Shown: positions 34,641 through 44,593, counted from the stretch's first letter. The stretch is DNA of 64,000 nt from RHLJ01 sp965247355 (GCA_965247355.1 OZ252011.1:868001-932000), one strand, 5' to 3'. Notes: generated by a model not told the origin, from the sequence alone. Translations and numbers: made by a program.

Positions 34641-36191
34641 TTGAAATTTAAAGATTTAAACCTCCATGAAAGCCTGCAGATGGGCCTTGGAGATATTGGC
34701 TATACAGAGCCTACCCCGATTCAGGAATTAAGTATTCCGGTAATATTAAAGAAAAAAGATGTATTAGGGGCAGCACAAACAGGAACGGGTAAAACAGGAG
34801 CATTTGTAATTCCTATTATCCAACAAATTTTGGAAAATCCTTCTGAAGGCACTAAAGCTCTGATTCTTTCCCCAACTAGAGAGCTTGCTCAACAGATTGA
34901 TGAACAGATTTTTGCGCTTGGCTACCATTGTGGGATTTCATCCGCAACAATAATTGGGGGAGAAGATTTTTCAAGACAAGCGAATGCAATTCGTGCAGGT
35001 GTTGATATAATAGTCGCCACTCCCGGTAGATTAATCGACCAAACCAAGGTGCTTGATGTCGATTTTGAGCATATCAAATATCTTATTTTAGATGAAGCAG
35101 ACCGAATGCTGGATATGGGTTTCATGCCGGATGTAACACATATCATTGATAAGCTGCCTAAAAAGAGACAAACTTTGTTGTTTTCTGCTACAATGCCCAA
35201 AGGCATTCAGAAGTTAGCTCAGGATATTATGATTGATCCTGAACTTATCGAGATTGAGCTTTCAAAGCCTTCGGAAAGTGTTGAACAGCGCGCATACTTA
35301 ATTGATGGGCGTGAAAAATTGAAGCTGGCACAGGCTTTACTCGATGACATGGAGTGGAGTTCTTGCATAATTTTTACAGCAACCAAACGTGGAACCGATC
35401 AGTTAGAACGGTTGCTTTCTAAAAAGGGAATTAATGCGGCGAGTATTCACGGCGATAAGGACCAGAATGAGCGTACAAAGGCACTAAATGATTTTAAGAA
35501 TGGTAAAGTACCAATTATAGTCGCTACGGATGTTCTTGCCCGTGGAATCGACATTGCAGACGTATCTCTGATCATTAATTACGATGTTCCAAGAGCGGTA
35601 GAAGACTACATTCATCGCATCGGTAGAACTGGTCGTTATGACAAAACCGGTGTTGCTATTACCTTAGTAAGTAAACAGGATACCAAGTTCTTCAATGCAA
35701 TTAGGGAGAAGGCGGGTAAGGATCTTAAAATTTTTAAGGGTTCTGATTCTTTAAAAGGATCTTCAGAAAAGCCTAAGAAGCAGCCTTCTGATAGCAATAA
35801 TAAAACTGCTGAAAAATCACAGCAGAAGAAAGATCAGAAACCATCAAATGCAAAAGTTGCAGCACCTGATTTTTCAAAAGCCAAAACGGTTACTTTTATT
35901 CAGGAAAAAGGGCAGAAGGTTAAAATCGAACTTGTTGGTAAAGCTGAAGAGAAAAAACCTCCAACTCCTAAAAAACAGGAAAAGAAGTCTCCTTCAAAAA
36001 ATAACAGTAAACAGCCAAAGCAGGCTAAAGCTAATAAGAAAAGTCCGAAGCAAAATAAGAAGGAAACAAAAGCTCCACCTAAGCCAAAGATTGAAATTAA
36101 AACTCTCGAAAAGGCTTCTGAAAGGAATAAGAACACAAGAAAGCCAGCAAAAGGTCTCTGGGGATTGATTAAGAGTTTCTTTCCTAAATAG
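34641..36191 (+). CDS. DEAD-box ATP-dependent RNA helicase (516 aa)
   Basis: All core motifs are present: Q motif TPIQ, I AQTGTGKTG, Ia PTRELAQQ, II LDEADRMLDMG, III SAT, V ATDVLARGID and VI HRIGRTGR. A TTG start is used because the conserved F-x-DL-x-L element (KFKDLNLHESLQMGLGDIGY) precedes the first ATG. The C-terminal ~135 residues are Lys-rich, low-complexity sequence ending in WGLIKSFF, a disordered RNA-binding tail as in RhlE/CshA-type enzymes. It likely acts in ribosome assembly or RNA decay in the cold. Confidence 0.93.
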   Translation: MKFKDLNLHESLQMGLGDIGYTEPTPIQELSIPVILKKKDVLGAAQTGTGKTGAFVIPIIQQILENPSEGTKALILSPTRELAQQIDEQIFALGYHCGISSATIIGGEDFSRQANAIRAGVDIIVATPGRLIDQTKVLDVDFEHIKYLILDEADRMLDMGFMPDVTHIIDKLPKKRQTLLFSATMPKGIQKLAQDIMIDPELIEIELSKPSESVEQRAYLIDGREKLKLAQALLDDMEWSSCIIFTATKRGTDQLERLLSKKGINAASIHGDKDQNERTKALNDFKNGKVPIIVATDVLARGIDIADVSLIINYDVPRAVEDYIHRIGRTGRYDKTGVAITLVSKQDTKFFNAIREKAGKDLKIFKGSDSLKGSSEKPKKQPSDSNNKTAEKSQQKKDQKPSNAKVAAPDFSKAKTVTFIQEKGQKVKIELVGKAEEKKPPTPKKQEKKSPSKNNSKQPKQAKANKKSPKQNKKETKAPPKPKIEIKTLEKASERNKNTRKPAKGLWGLIKSFFPK

Positions 36192-36267
36192 TAGCTGTCC
36201 TTCTTAATACTGTCTTTATAATTAATAGAAAAACTTGTTTTATTTTTAACAGAAAAAGTTGATATAC

Positions 36268-37446
36268 ATGAAAAGAACAATCTATTCCGTCATTTTTCTA
36301 TGGTTTGTAAGCGTTAACTGTATAGCGCAAGAATCTAATACGATTCAGGTCTCTCCAAAGCCTGAAGTAATAAATGAGCGGTTGCCTCTTGTGGAAGACC
36401 GCCCTGTCAAAAATGTGATTTTTATTATTGGTGATGGGACCGGGCTAGTTCAATTAACTTCTGGTCAATACAGTCTGGTTGGCGCTGAAGGTTTACTACA
36501 TGTTCAGACTATGCCAGTTACAGGAATTGTTAAAACCTATTCAGCTAATGGGTTAATTACAGATTCTGCCGCGGGAGCAACTGCGTATTCATGTGGTGTA
36601 AAAACAGATAATGGAAAAATCGCCCAGCTACCTGATGAGAAAGAATGCAAAACGATTCTTGAGCTTGCGGAAGAAAAAGGATTAAGTACAGGAATTGTAT
36701 CGACATCTGGTGTAACACATGCTACGCCAGCCAGTTACGCAGCTCATGTGAGGGCAAGAGGCATGGAGGAAGAAATTGCCGTTGATTATCTTGAAGCAAA
36801 TATGGAAGTAATACTTGGAGGTGGATGGGAGTTTTTCATTCCATCAACACAAGATGGTAGCGAACGTGATGATGAGCGTAATTTGATCGAAGAATTCAGG
36901 AATAAAGGATATGAGTATGTTGATTCTAAAACTACTCTTGAATCTTCCGAAAGTGAAAAATTATTAGGATTGTTTTCTCCAGGCGGAATGTCTAGCGAAA
37001 ATCGTACACCAACATTGGCTGAAATGTCATCTAAAGCAATCGATATTTTATCACAAAACGATGACGGATTCTTTCTTATGATAGAAGGTTCCCAAATTGA
37101 CTGGGGTGGTCATGGTAACGACACAGAGTATGTTTTAAGAGAAGTAAAGGATTTCGATGCTATGGTAAAGCAAGTACTTGATTTTGCGAAACAAGATGGG
37201 GAAACCCTAGTCGTACTTACAGCTGATCATGAAACTGGAGGGATGGCTATTAATTCTCATTATGATAGAAAAGATGAAGTTGAAATAGCTTGGACAACTA
37301 CTGGTCATACCGGTGTACCAGTACCTGTCATGGCTTATGGTCCTCATGCCATTGAGTTTACAGGATGGCAAGAAAATACCGAAATAGGGATTAAAGTAGC
37401 TGAGCTTTTAGGAGTAGGTACGCTACCGCATATCATTGAAGAATAG
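36268..37446 (+). CDS. Alkaline phosphatase (PhoA family, 392 aa)
   Basis: The signal peptide ends NCIAQ. The metal and nucleophile motifs are intact: FIIGDGTGLVQ (Asp), TDSAAGATAYSCG (nucleophile Ser after Asp), MIEGSQIDWGGHGND (Asp/His) and TADHETGG, with a final TTGHTGVPVPVMAYGPHA. It is a periplasmic phosphomonoesterase binding two zinc and one magnesium. The ATG at 36268 is preferred to an upstream in-frame TTG because it gives a clean signal peptide. Its end overlaps the convergent next gene by 14 bases. No Pho box was recognised. Confidence 0.93.
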   Translation: MKRTIYSVIFLWFVSVNCIAQESNTIQVSPKPEVINERLPLVEDRPVKNVIFIIGDGTGLVQLTSGQYSLVGAEGLLHVQTMPVTGIVKTYSANGLITDSAAGATAYSCGVKTDNGKIAQLPDEKECKTILELAEEKGLSTGIVSTSGVTHATPASYAAHVRARGMEEEIAVDYLEANMEVILGGGWEFFIPSTQDGSERDDERNLIEEFRNKGYEYVDSKTTLESSESEKLLGLFSPGGMSSENRTPTLAEMSSKAIDILSQNDDGFFLMIEGSQIDWGGHGNDTEYVLREVKDFDAMVKQVLDFAKQDGETLVVLTADHETGGMAINSHYDRKDEVEIAWTTTGHTGVPVPVMAYGPHAIEFTGWQENTEIGIKVAELLGVGTLPHIIEE

Positions 37447-38623
37447 CGGTACGTATTTTTTTCTTTGACTCAGAATAGTCGGTCCAAGCGATTAGTACGC
37501 CTTCTTTGGTTTTGGATATTTGAGGAAATCCACTTTGGCGGGATGGACTCATCGAAGAAACTACATGTGACTCAACTATTTTGCCGTTTTTAGTTACCAA
37601 TTGAAGGTTAAGTTCTGCTGAATCTTCAGTTCTCTTCATCCAGCTTACCCATGCTGATTTTTCATCGTTCATTAGCACATCAACCCGGCCTAAAGAAGCT
37701 TTTCCATCAATCTGAATGGGAGGGAGAAACGAATTACCTTCATCCTCCGAAAAAGCGAGCTTTACAGCCGGACTATTATCAGCACCTGTATACCACGCAA
37801 CAGCTACCGTTGTTTTAAAGCTATCTATGGCTGGTCCATTTACAGGGCATGCCGCTATTTCCCAATTATCATTATAGACAGGTTTAGGCTCACTCCATCT
37901 ACCATTCTTCATTTTGGATATGTAGATATCTCTGATCTCGTCTTCAGTACGATTTCTATATGCTGCAATAAGTCCGCTTGGTGTATTGGCGATGGAAGTA
38001 TTACAGCAATCGCAAATAGCGGGGTCTATTTCCTCTTCTGCAAGGACTTCTCCTAAGGAACTAATCTCGGCTCCTCTAAGAGTCATAGCTGTATTTAAAT
38101 CACCATGTTCTCCGTGACCTCCTGAAGTGTTTCTACCGTCTAACCATATCGAGTAAAAAGAGGAATCTGATATAGGGGTCATGCTCACAAAACCATGTTC
38201 GGTAGCTGTATTATCAGAATGGGGTACTATTGGATCATTAAAATTTGCTTCAGAGAAAGCTGAGACTTCAACATTATAAGAATAGGTATTCCCGGGAATC
38301 TTTTTTAACCAATGAGCCGCTACAGGTTTGCCATTTTGAGCGATAATAGAAGGGAAGTCAGCCCAATTAATAAACCATTCTTGAGATTCTGCAATTATTT
38401 GAGGAGTAGTCCACGTTTGGTCTGTAAATGTTGAATATTTCAGTGTAGCAATATCATTCTCTTGTTCAATCCAACTCATAAAAACAGTACCAGTATTATC
38501 GGTAAATAACCTTGGTAAAGAACTTTGATCTGCGGTTGGATTATCTAAAAGCTGAACGGAATTAGGTTTTCCACAAGAAACGAGAAAGAAAATTACTGTA
38601 ATTAGTTTAAGAAGATCCTGCAT
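37433..38623 (-). CDS. BNR/Asp-box beta-propeller lipoprotein (396 aa)
   Basis: The signal ends FFLVSC (Cys near 17). The body has repeated strand patterns and one clear Asp-box, FSEDEGNSFLPP (S-x-D-x-G-x-x-F), plus weaker copies, as in six-bladed sialidase-like propellers. It lacks the arginine triad I would expect of an active sialidase, so binding or an unknown hydrolase role is as likely. A CDCC cluster near residue 188 is unusual. Its start overlaps the end of the upstream membrane-protein gene by 17 bases, suggesting coupling. Confidence 0.75.
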   Translation of the reverse strand: MQDLLKLITVIFFLVSCGKPNSVQLLDNPTADQSSLPRLFTDNTGTVFMSWIEQENDIATLKYSTFTDQTWTTPQIIAESQEWFINWADFPSIIAQNGKPVAAHWLKKIPGNTYSYNVEVSAFSEANFNDPIVPHSDNTATEHGFVSMTPISDSSFYSIWLDGRNTSGGHGEHGDLNTAMTLRGAEISSLGEVLAEEEIDPAICDCCNTSIANTPSGLIAAYRNRTEDEIRDIYISKMKNGRWSEPKPVYNDNWEIAACPVNGPAIDSFKTTVAVAWYTGADNSPAVKLAFSEDEGNSFLPPIQIDGKASLGRVDVLMNDEKSAWVSWMKRTEDSAELNLQLVTKNGKIVESHVVSSMSPSRQSGFPQISKTKEGVLIAWTDYSESKKKIRTAILQ

Positions 38624-38996
38624 GTGATTTTTGAGTTAGGTAAGCTAGATATAAACCTCCAGCTGAAGCGATGATACTTAACACTAAATACCAACCGGGG
38701 TCTGTACCGTAGATGCTTACAATTTCAGTAGTTCTCCAAAAAAAGAATAATACACCCAATGAAAGAAGATGCTTTACAGGTGCAAAACCTGATATTGTAA
38801 CCGTTAACATTCCAGAAAGCCAGCTTATTATCAATATGGAAACTAATATTATGATTGCCCAAGTAATTCCGGGTAGATTGGAAATTCCAAAAAGGGAGAA
38901 TTCACCTTTATGATAAAAAATGATAATTACACGAATAAACCCTTCCACAAAAACACTAAAAAGGAACGACCCGAATACAGTTAGAATACTTTTCAT
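38607..38996 (-). CDS. Four-helix inner-membrane protein (129 aa, unknown)
   Basis: Starting at the ATG at 38996 (MKSILTVFGSFL), the protein is mostly hydrophobic, with about four TM segments and a short polar tail (TQKSHAGSS). A TTG six codons upstream is possible but adds little. It overlaps the following propeller lipoprotein gene by 17 bases. The family is not recognised. Confidence 0.7.
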   Translation of the reverse strand: MKSILTVFGSFLFSVFVEGFIRVIIIFYHKGEFSLFGISNLPGITWAIIILVSILIISWLSGMLTVTISGFAPVKHLLSLGVLFFFWRTTEIVSIYGTDPGWYLVLSIIASAGGLYLAYLTQKSHAGSS

Positions 38997-39102
38997 GACT
39001 AAGTTTATGAACAAAACTATTCAGTACAAAAGAAATTTAAATATCAAGCTGAATAAAGTGTTGGAAGTCCATACCTTTAAGAACAATTTTAAAAATAATA
39101 CA

Positions 39103-39594
39103 ATGAAAAATTTATTCCTTACTCTTTCAATTATCCTAATTTCAACCGCTGCTTTGGCTCAAACTAGTTCTGACGTAATCAGACTTTCTGAACCTGTACA
39201 AGCGACAGAATCATACGAAGTCTTTGGAGCAGAAATTGATGTTGAGTCCCTTGATCCTATTTCACTAACTGAATTAATTAACGGAGAAGAAGCTGAAGAA
39301 ATCACTTTATTAACCTCTGTATCTGAAGTATGTGCTAAAAAAGGATGCTTCTTTATAGCTCAGGATGGAGATTTAACAGCCCGAATTACTTTTAAAGATT
39401 ATGGATTTTTTATTCCTACAGATTCTCAGGGTAAAGAGGTAATCCTTGTAGGGGATTTTAGTGTTGAAACATTAACTGAAGAAAAAGCAAAGCATTATGC
39501 TGAGGACGCGGGGCAGGATGCAAGTGAAATCAAAGGAGAGCAAAAAGAATATTCTATTGTAGCTACCAGTATTGTAGTTCCGAAATCGAAGTAA
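39103..39594 (+). CDS. DUF4920 domain exported protein (163 aa)
   Basis: The open frame begins further upstream, but MKNLFLTLSIILISTAALAQ at 39103 gives a clean signal peptide, so I start there. The mature protein shows the DUF4920 pattern SYEVFGAEIDVESL and VCAKKGCFFIAQDGD. The Cys pair C-x4-C may bind a metal or form a disulfide. The family is common in Bacteroidetes envelopes with no known function. The upstream open frame overlaps the divergent membrane gene and is spurious. Confidence 0.8.
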   Translation: MKNLFLTLSIILISTAALAQTSSDVIRLSEPVQATESYEVFGAEIDVESLDPISLTELINGEEAEEITLLTSVSEVCAKKGCFFIAQDGDLTARITFKDYGFFIPTDSQGKEVILVGDFSVETLTEEKAKHYAEDAGQDASEIKGEQKEYSIVATSIVVPKSK

Positions 39595-39614
39595 TTCATC
39601 AAGTAAAATAATTC

Positions 39615-40106
39615 ATGCAGGAAAACGATTTTTTAAGTCCGTCAGAAGTAACAACAACCGATAAACAACTCATGGAATCGCCGGAAATTGAAGCGATTGC
39701 CAAAAAAGTGATTGAGGAATATAAGCTTGAATTTGGGCCAGCTGAAATCGGGTATTTCCTGATTTATCCTCACATCTCAAAACAAAAAGCCGCTAAATGT
39801 ATGAAGGCAACCCGCGAAGTGAAATATTATTCAGGGAATGATTACCTGATTGAAGTTTCAGGAGAGCTTTGGGATATGTTGGATTCCAAAACTAAAGAGA
39901 TGATGATTTACCATGAATTACTACATGTTGATCCTACTTTCAAATCTAAAACCCAGGAATGGAAGATGAATCTTAGAAAACCTGACTTCTCTGATTTTTA
40001 TTCCATCAATGATAAGTTTGGTAACGAATGGTACAAAACCATTCAGGCTACTGCTTCATCGCTGTATGATTTAGATCCAAAGCAGGAAAGCAAGGTGTCA
40101 CTCTAA
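39615..40106 (+). CDS. Putative zincin metallopeptidase (163 aa)
   Basis: The single metal motif MIYHELLHVDP (H-E-x-x-H near residue 97) sits in a small domain resembling the 'putative phage metallopeptidase' family, with the preceding IGYFLIYPHISKQKAAKCMKA region typical of that group. It has no signal peptide and is probably cytosolic. The substrate is unknown. Related proteins occur in phages and in chromosomes; no other phage gene is nearby. It is convergent with the SUI1-type gene, with stops three bases apart. Confidence 0.75.
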   Translation: MQENDFLSPSEVTTTDKQLMESPEIEAIAKKVIEEYKLEFGPAEIGYFLIYPHISKQKAAKCMKATREVKYYSGNDYLIEVSGELWDMLDSKTKEMMIYHELLHVDPTFKSKTQEWKMNLRKPDFSDFYSINDKFGNEWYKTIQATASSLYDLDPKQESKVSL

Positions 40107-40109
40107 GGT

Positions 40110-40334
40110 TCACTTGACTTCGTAGCCTTCTTGTGTAAGTATTTTTTTGATTTTTGGAAGGTGATTTCCCTGAATCTCAATAACTTTACCTTTTACAGTT
40201 CCTCCTGTCCCGAGCTGTGACTTTAATTTCTTCTCCAGCTTTTCTATAACTTGAGGGTTGTGTGTTATTCCCCGGATTACAGATACTTGTTTTCCTCGTC
40301 TTCCTCCGGTCTCTAGTGTAACAGTTACCTTCAT
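40110..40334 (-). CDS. SUI1/YciH-type translation factor (74 aa)
   Basis: The core of the eIF1/SUI1 fold is visible: KVTVTLETGGRRGKQVSVIRG then KLKSQLGTGGTVKGKVIEIQGNH and a final ILTQEGYEVK. In bacteria YciH binds the 30S subunit and affects initiation fidelity under stress. It lacks the 30-40 residue N-terminal extension seen in most homologues. The open frame extends upstream into the MATE gene, but the ATG one base after that gene's stop is the natural start. It is translationally coupled to the MATE gene. Confidence 0.85.
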   Translation of the reverse strand: MKVTVTLETGGRRGKQVSVIRGITHNPQVIEKLEKKLKSQLGTGGTVKGKVIEIQGNHLPKIKKILTQEGYEVK

Positions 40335-40335
40335 A

Positions 40336-41739
40336 CTAAACTTTTGTTTCTTTCCATTTTCCACGTTTAAATAATATAAAACCAATAATTCCCAGTAACG
40401 TTTCAGCAAATACAATTGAATAAAAAACTCCTTCATGAGCCCAGCCTATTTGTTTTGCAAGTAAATAGGCTAGTGGAATCTCAATCAGCCAGAAACATAT
40501 GAAATTAATAATTGTTGGGGTTTTGGTATCTCCGGCTCCATTAAAGGCTTGTATCACTACCATTCCGAACGCGTAAGCCAAATATCCATAGCTAATAATA
40601 CGAAGACATTTCGCTCCGATTTCTATAACCATAGGATCAGCAGTAAATAACTGCATTAAGAAGTCTGCAAAAGTGAAGAAGCATACTCCGACTAGACCCA
40701 GAAAAATCATGTTAATTCCCGCAACAGTCCAGACTGATTTTTCAGCTCTTAACGGTTTGTTAGCTCCTAGATTTTGTCCTACTAGAGTAGCAGCAGCGTT
40801 GCTCATTCCCCAGGAAGGTAGAATAGAGAACACGAAAATGCGAATTGCGATAGTGTAACCTGCTACAACAATACTTCCATAAGAGCTAAGAATTTTTACT
40901 AAAACAACCCAGCTGGAAGTAGCAATCAACCATTGAAAAATCCCCCCGATAGATACCCGAATTAAATTTTTGATAATATCCCATTGAAAAATCAAATGAG
41001 ATTTTAGAATTTTAATTCGGGAAGAATCCCCAATTAAGATATAAAGTTGAAAAAGAATACCTGTTCCTCTGCCAATTACAGTGGCCAAAGCAGCACCCTT
41101 AATTCCTAATTCAGGAAAAATCCACCACCCGAAAATGAGTAATGGATCAAGGATAATATTTAACCCATTTGCCAACCAAAGTACTCTCATGGAAAGGGAG
41201 GCATCCCCAGCTCCCCGAAAAATTGAGTTTATAACAAAAAGCAACATCACAACAACGTTGCAGCCTATCATTATAGATGTATAACTCGAGTATTCAGATA
41301 CGATTACTTGCTCAGCCCCCATAAAAACGAGCAATTCAGATGAAAAGAAAATCCCAACTAATGCTATAGGAAGAGAAGCAATGAAAGCGACCAGAATTGC
41401 CTGAACGGAAGCTTTGGCTGCCCCTTCATCATCTTTTTCTCCAACTCTTCTTGATACGACTGCAGTAGTAGCCATTGCCAGGCCAATTGCAATGGCATAG
41501 ATTATAGTTACTAAAGACTCCGTAATTCCTACGGTAGCTACTGCTTGAGGGCCCAGTTTAGATACGAAGAAGATGTCTGCAACTGCAAAAATTGATTCCA
41601 AAGACATCTCCAGTACCATTGGGATGGAAAGAAGAAGAACGGCTCTGCTTAATTTAACTTCTGTAAAATCTTGTTCTGTTCCCGAAATAGAAGCTTTTAT
41701 ATCACTCCAAAGTGAGGGGGTAGATTGTTCCGCCAGCAT
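40336..41739 (-). CDS. MATE family efflux transporter (467 aa)
   Basis: Twelve hydrophobic segments and two homologous halves are seen. SIPMVLEMSLESIFAVADIFFVSKLGPQAVATVG at the first helix pair, read in parts, is diagnostic of the DinF/NorM-type exchangers. It is probably a Na+ or H+ driven exporter of organic cations or drugs, in the inner membrane. The substrate cannot be inferred. The SUI1 gene follows one base downstream. Confidence 0.9.
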   Translation of the reverse strand: MLAEQSTPSLWSDIKASISGTEQDFTEVKLSRAVLLLSIPMVLEMSLESIFAVADIFFVSKLGPQAVATVGITESLVTIIYAIAIGLAMATTAVVSRRVGEKDDEGAAKASVQAILVAFIASLPIALVGIFFSSELLVFMGAEQVIVSEYSSYTSIMIGCNVVVMLLFVINSIFRGAGDASLSMRVLWLANGLNIILDPLLIFGWWIFPELGIKGAALATVIGRGTGILFQLYILIGDSSRIKILKSHLIFQWDIIKNLIRVSIGGIFQWLIATSSWVVLVKILSSYGSIVVAGYTIAIRIFVFSILPSWGMSNAAATLVGQNLGANKPLRAEKSVWTVAGINMIFLGLVGVCFFTFADFLMQLFTADPMVIEIGAKCLRIISYGYLAYAFGMVVIQAFNGAGDTKTPTIINFICFWLIEIPLAYLLAKQIGWAHEGVFYSIVFAETLLGIIGFILFKRGKWKETKV

Positions 41740-41812
41740 ATATTTTTATTAATTCAGACTCAAATGATAAGGACTTTTTGCTGAATTATTAGGTGAACTT
41801 TAGGTAAACAAA

Positions 41813-41836
41813 ACAGGTCGCTTTTAAGCGACCTGT
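41813..41836 (-). terminator. Terminator after the Ig-like lipoprotein gene
   Basis: ACAGGTCGCT (41813-41822) and AGCGACCTGT (41827-41836) form a perfect 10-bp stem with a four-base loop. On the minus strand it is followed by TTTTG, a short T-run. It lies seven bases after the stop at 41843. Confidence 0.75.
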
Positions 41837-41842
41837 ATACTT

Positions 41843-43285
41843 TTAGTTGCCAGTTATTTTCCTACGTGTCCCGGATAAGGTTGCGGTTGTGCTGTTTCCG
41901 GAAGGTGTTACAACTGTAACAGTCACTGAAGCGCCCTGGGCTGTATTATTTAAATCATCAACATCCTGTGCGGTAACTGTGAATTCTGTTCTGCCAGGGC
42001 CTCCTGTAAAATAATCTCCCAGTCTTACATTTGAATCTCCGGTTATTTCAATATTACCTTGAGAGGTAACTGAAATACTGGTTCCGGCTGACATAGGGCG
42101 ACCATTTAAATCTGTTACGGTAAAAGCAATATTATCAGATCCATTTTCCGGAATATCGAAAGCTCCAGATGTAAAGGTTATGATTGCTTCCCTTGTTGTA
42201 AAAAGCATTTGTATATCCCGCTCGATATACTCATTATCTTCATCCACCGTTTTTGCGGTAACGGTAAAGAAACCTACATCAGCTGTCCCTGAGCCAGGAG
42301 AACTACCGTCAGGACTTAACCCCACGGATGCGAATCCGCGATCATCTGTAGTTGCAGAACCATCTATTCTTCCTGCATCAGTTCTGAAATCAACAGCAGT
42401 TCCAACTTTTACAGGGTTTCCGTATCGATCTCCAACACTGGCAGTAATTGAGTAGTTCAAACTAGGATCTAGATAACCATAACCTTCCACATTATAATTT
42501 ATAGGAGCAACAAAAAACCGATCAGCAGCTGGAAAGCCACCATTTATTGCAATCAAGATTGGGGTAGAGGCGATACGAACATTATCATCTCGTATAATAA
42601 ATGCCTCAAGCCGAACAACACCTGCAGAATCCCCACTGAATAAGTTTGATACTACAGATCCGTCTTCGTTGGTTTCAACCACTTCGGGAACTACTGCTTC
42701 TCCGCCATCTGGACCTTTTATAATTCTGAAATTGACCTCTACCGGAGTGTCTTCATTCATATTTCTACCTGAAGAATCCTGAACAGTAAAACTAAATGTA
42801 GTGTTTACAGTACCACCAGTTTGGCGAATATTGATTGCAGTTTCGCTTACGTCTGTGAGTACAATTGCCGCCGGAACACCGGGTTCACCTTCAACTACCT
42901 GGTCGCCACCTCCGTCACCGCCTGAATCACCGCCACCATCAGAACCTTCTTCTACAAGTTCAAAATCTAATGTAAAAGCCTGACCGGGTACTATCGTGAT
43001 TGATCTGGAGGTAGACACGTAACCTGTTTGAGAAGCCCTGAAAGAAACATCAGTAGCCTGAGTAATACTTATATCTCCAAATGAATAATTACCCGAAGAG
43101 TCGGTACTGGCAAAATTAGTACCGAGTTCATCAGGAGAAGTTATGATTACAGCTGCACCAGGCAGACCTACTCCGGTACGTTCATCAGTAACCTGACCTT
43201 GAATGGTTACGACGTCATCATCTGAAGGTTGACAATTTACAAGGAATAGAAGCCCCAGAAAAAGTATAGAATATGCTCGTTTCAT
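41843..43285 (-). CDS. Ig-like domain lipoprotein (480 aa)
   Basis: Started at the ATG giving MKRAYSILFLGLLFLVNCQP; an ATG 11 codons upstream only adds a basic leader. The lipobox is FLVNC. A carboxypeptidase-regulatory-like beta domain comes first (VTIQGQVTDERTGVGLPGAA, about 30-105), then a Gly/Asp-rich linker (EGSDGGGDSGGDGGGDQ). Several bacterial Ig-like/invasin-type domains follow (VEVNF, FRTDAGRIDG, SAGTSISVTSQG). It is probably a surface structural lipoprotein or adhesin. A strong terminator lies right after it. Confidence 0.8.
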   Translation of the reverse strand: MKRAYSILFLGLLFLVNCQPSDDDVVTIQGQVTDERTGVGLPGAAVIITSPDELGTNFASTDSSGNYSFGDISITQATDVSFRASQTGYVSTSRSITIVPGQAFTLDFELVEEGSDGGGDSGGDGGGDQVVEGEPGVPAAIVLTDVSETAINIRQTGGTVNTTFSFTVQDSSGRNMNEDTPVEVNFRIIKGPDGGEAVVPEVVETNEDGSVVSNLFSGDSAGVVRLEAFIIRDDNVRIASTPILIAINGGFPAADRFFVAPINYNVEGYGYLDPSLNYSITASVGDRYGNPVKVGTAVDFRTDAGRIDGSATTDDRGFASVGLSPDGSSPGSGTADVGFFTVTAKTVDEDNEYIERDIQMLFTTREAIITFTSGAFDIPENGSDNIAFTVTDLNGRPMSAGTSISVTSQGNIEITGDSNVRLGDYFTGGPGRTEFTVTAQDVDDLNNTAQGASVTVTVVTPSGNSTTATLSGTRRKITGN

Positions 43286-43363
43286 TTTTTTTCTTTTAAG
43301 AGAGGTGAATGTACTCATAACGTTACATACAATGTGTAGTGATATTGTCAGAAAATAGAGTTT

Positions 43364-44593
43364 TTATTCAGCTACTTCCAAAGAATCTTCAATATTTGAA
43401 GTTCTTAATTCTGGTTCCGGTACAAATTTCCATACGACTAATGCTGTTATTATTATAGTAAAGGCACCAAAAAGAGTGTTACTCAGATATCCATAGTAAT
43501 CAAATAATGGTCCTGAAATCGACCCAGCCATTCCAGACCCAACATTTCCAATAGCGACTAAAAGACTCATTAAAGTTCCCCTGTTATTCGATTTTACTAA
43601 TTCAGTAGATAAAGCTTGAAACGGGCTAATCCTCATAGCAATTAATAACATAGCTACCGGAAACAAAATAAAACTAACCCAAAATGAAGTTACTATGAAT
43701 GTTGTTAGCCCCATCAGGATGGCTAATCCTAAACAAGAGGTGATAATCATATTCTTTCTTCCAATTTTATCAGAAAGTTTACCAGCGTTCGGACCTGTAA
43801 TAGCATTTACGATACCTCCTGCAAAAAATAACCAGCCAATTTCAGATAGACTAACCCCAAACTCTTTGGTTAACCATGCAGGTAAATAAATCAAAAAGAT
43901 AGAAAGACTGAGAAACATTAATAGATAAGAAAATGCTACTGCTTTAATATCTTTTTGTTTTAGTAACTCCAGATATTTAGCAAAGGTGGTTTTGAAGGTA
44001 ATTTTAGCTTGCTGTAATTCAACATCTGGTTGTGGGAGTTTAAAGAATATCAGGATTGTTGTAAGCCCCATTATTACTCCAAAAAGGATAAATGGGAATT
44101 TAAAGCCATATATTTCTGCAAGGAATGTCCCTAAAGGTATTCCTAAAATTTGACCCATTGCTATTCCGCTCATAATCCAGCCATTGGCCCAGCCTCTTTT
44201 TTCATAAGGGAAGTAATCCCCAACGTATGATACAGCAGATCCGCTAAGAACTCCTCCGGCCATACCAGCAAATGCTCTTAATAGTAATAATGAAGTAAAA
44301 CTATTTGCCATACTGTGCAAAAGTAAAGCTACTGTCATTCCTGCACTTCCGATTAGCAAAATTTTGCGTCTTCCTATTTTATCAGATAATGGCCCCATAA
44401 TAATGGCAAATACACCAATCATAGTCGCGTAAACGGTAACCAGATAACCAAGTAAACTTTCCGATGTATTTAATTCAGCACCAATTTTTGGAAGGATTGG
44501 GGATATGATCATAACCTGGCTACTTGCTGCAAATACCAGAAGCCATAATGAAAAAATTATATAGTAGGGATTAACTTTTCCCGAAGGAGCCAT
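43364..44593 (-). CDS. MFS transporter (409 aa)
   Basis: Twelve TM segments with the MFS A-motif GPLSDKIGRRKILLIGSAG between helices 2 and 3, and a similar GKLSDKIGRKNMIITSCLG in the second half. It resembles the drug/proton antiporter or sugar-efflux subgroup. It has a single-gene context. The substrate is unknown. Confidence 0.9.
   Translation of the reverse strand: MAPSGKVNPYYIIFSLWLLVFAASSQVMIISPILPKIGAELNTSESLLGYLVTVYATMIGVFAIIMGPLSDKIGRRKILLIGSAGMTVALLLHSMANSFTSLLLLRAFAGMAGGVLSGSAVSYVGDYFPYEKRGWANGWIMSGIAMGQILGIPLGTFLAEIYGFKFPFILFGVIMGLTTILIFFKLPQPDVELQQAKITFKTTFAKYLELLKQKDIKAVAFSYLLMFLSLSIFLIYLPAWLTKEFGVSLSEIGWLFFAGGIVNAITGPNAGKLSDKIGRKNMIITSCLGLAILMGLTTFIVTSFWVSFILFPVAMLLIAMRISPFQALSTELVKSNNRGTLMSLLVAIGNVGSGMAGSISGPLFDYYGYLSNTLFGAFTIIITALVVWKFVPEPELRTSNIEDSLEVAE

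Noticed and set aside
38920..39102. Long upstream extension of the DUF4920 gene
   Set aside because: It covers the start of a divergent gene and would hide a clean signal peptide.
39615..40106. Prophage remnant suggested by the phage-type metallopeptidase
   Set aside because: No other phage-like gene or attachment site is nearby; chromosomal homologues are common.
40335..40436. N-terminal extension of the SUI1-type protein
   Set aside because: It lies wholly inside the MATE gene on the same strand in another frame and does not match SUI1.
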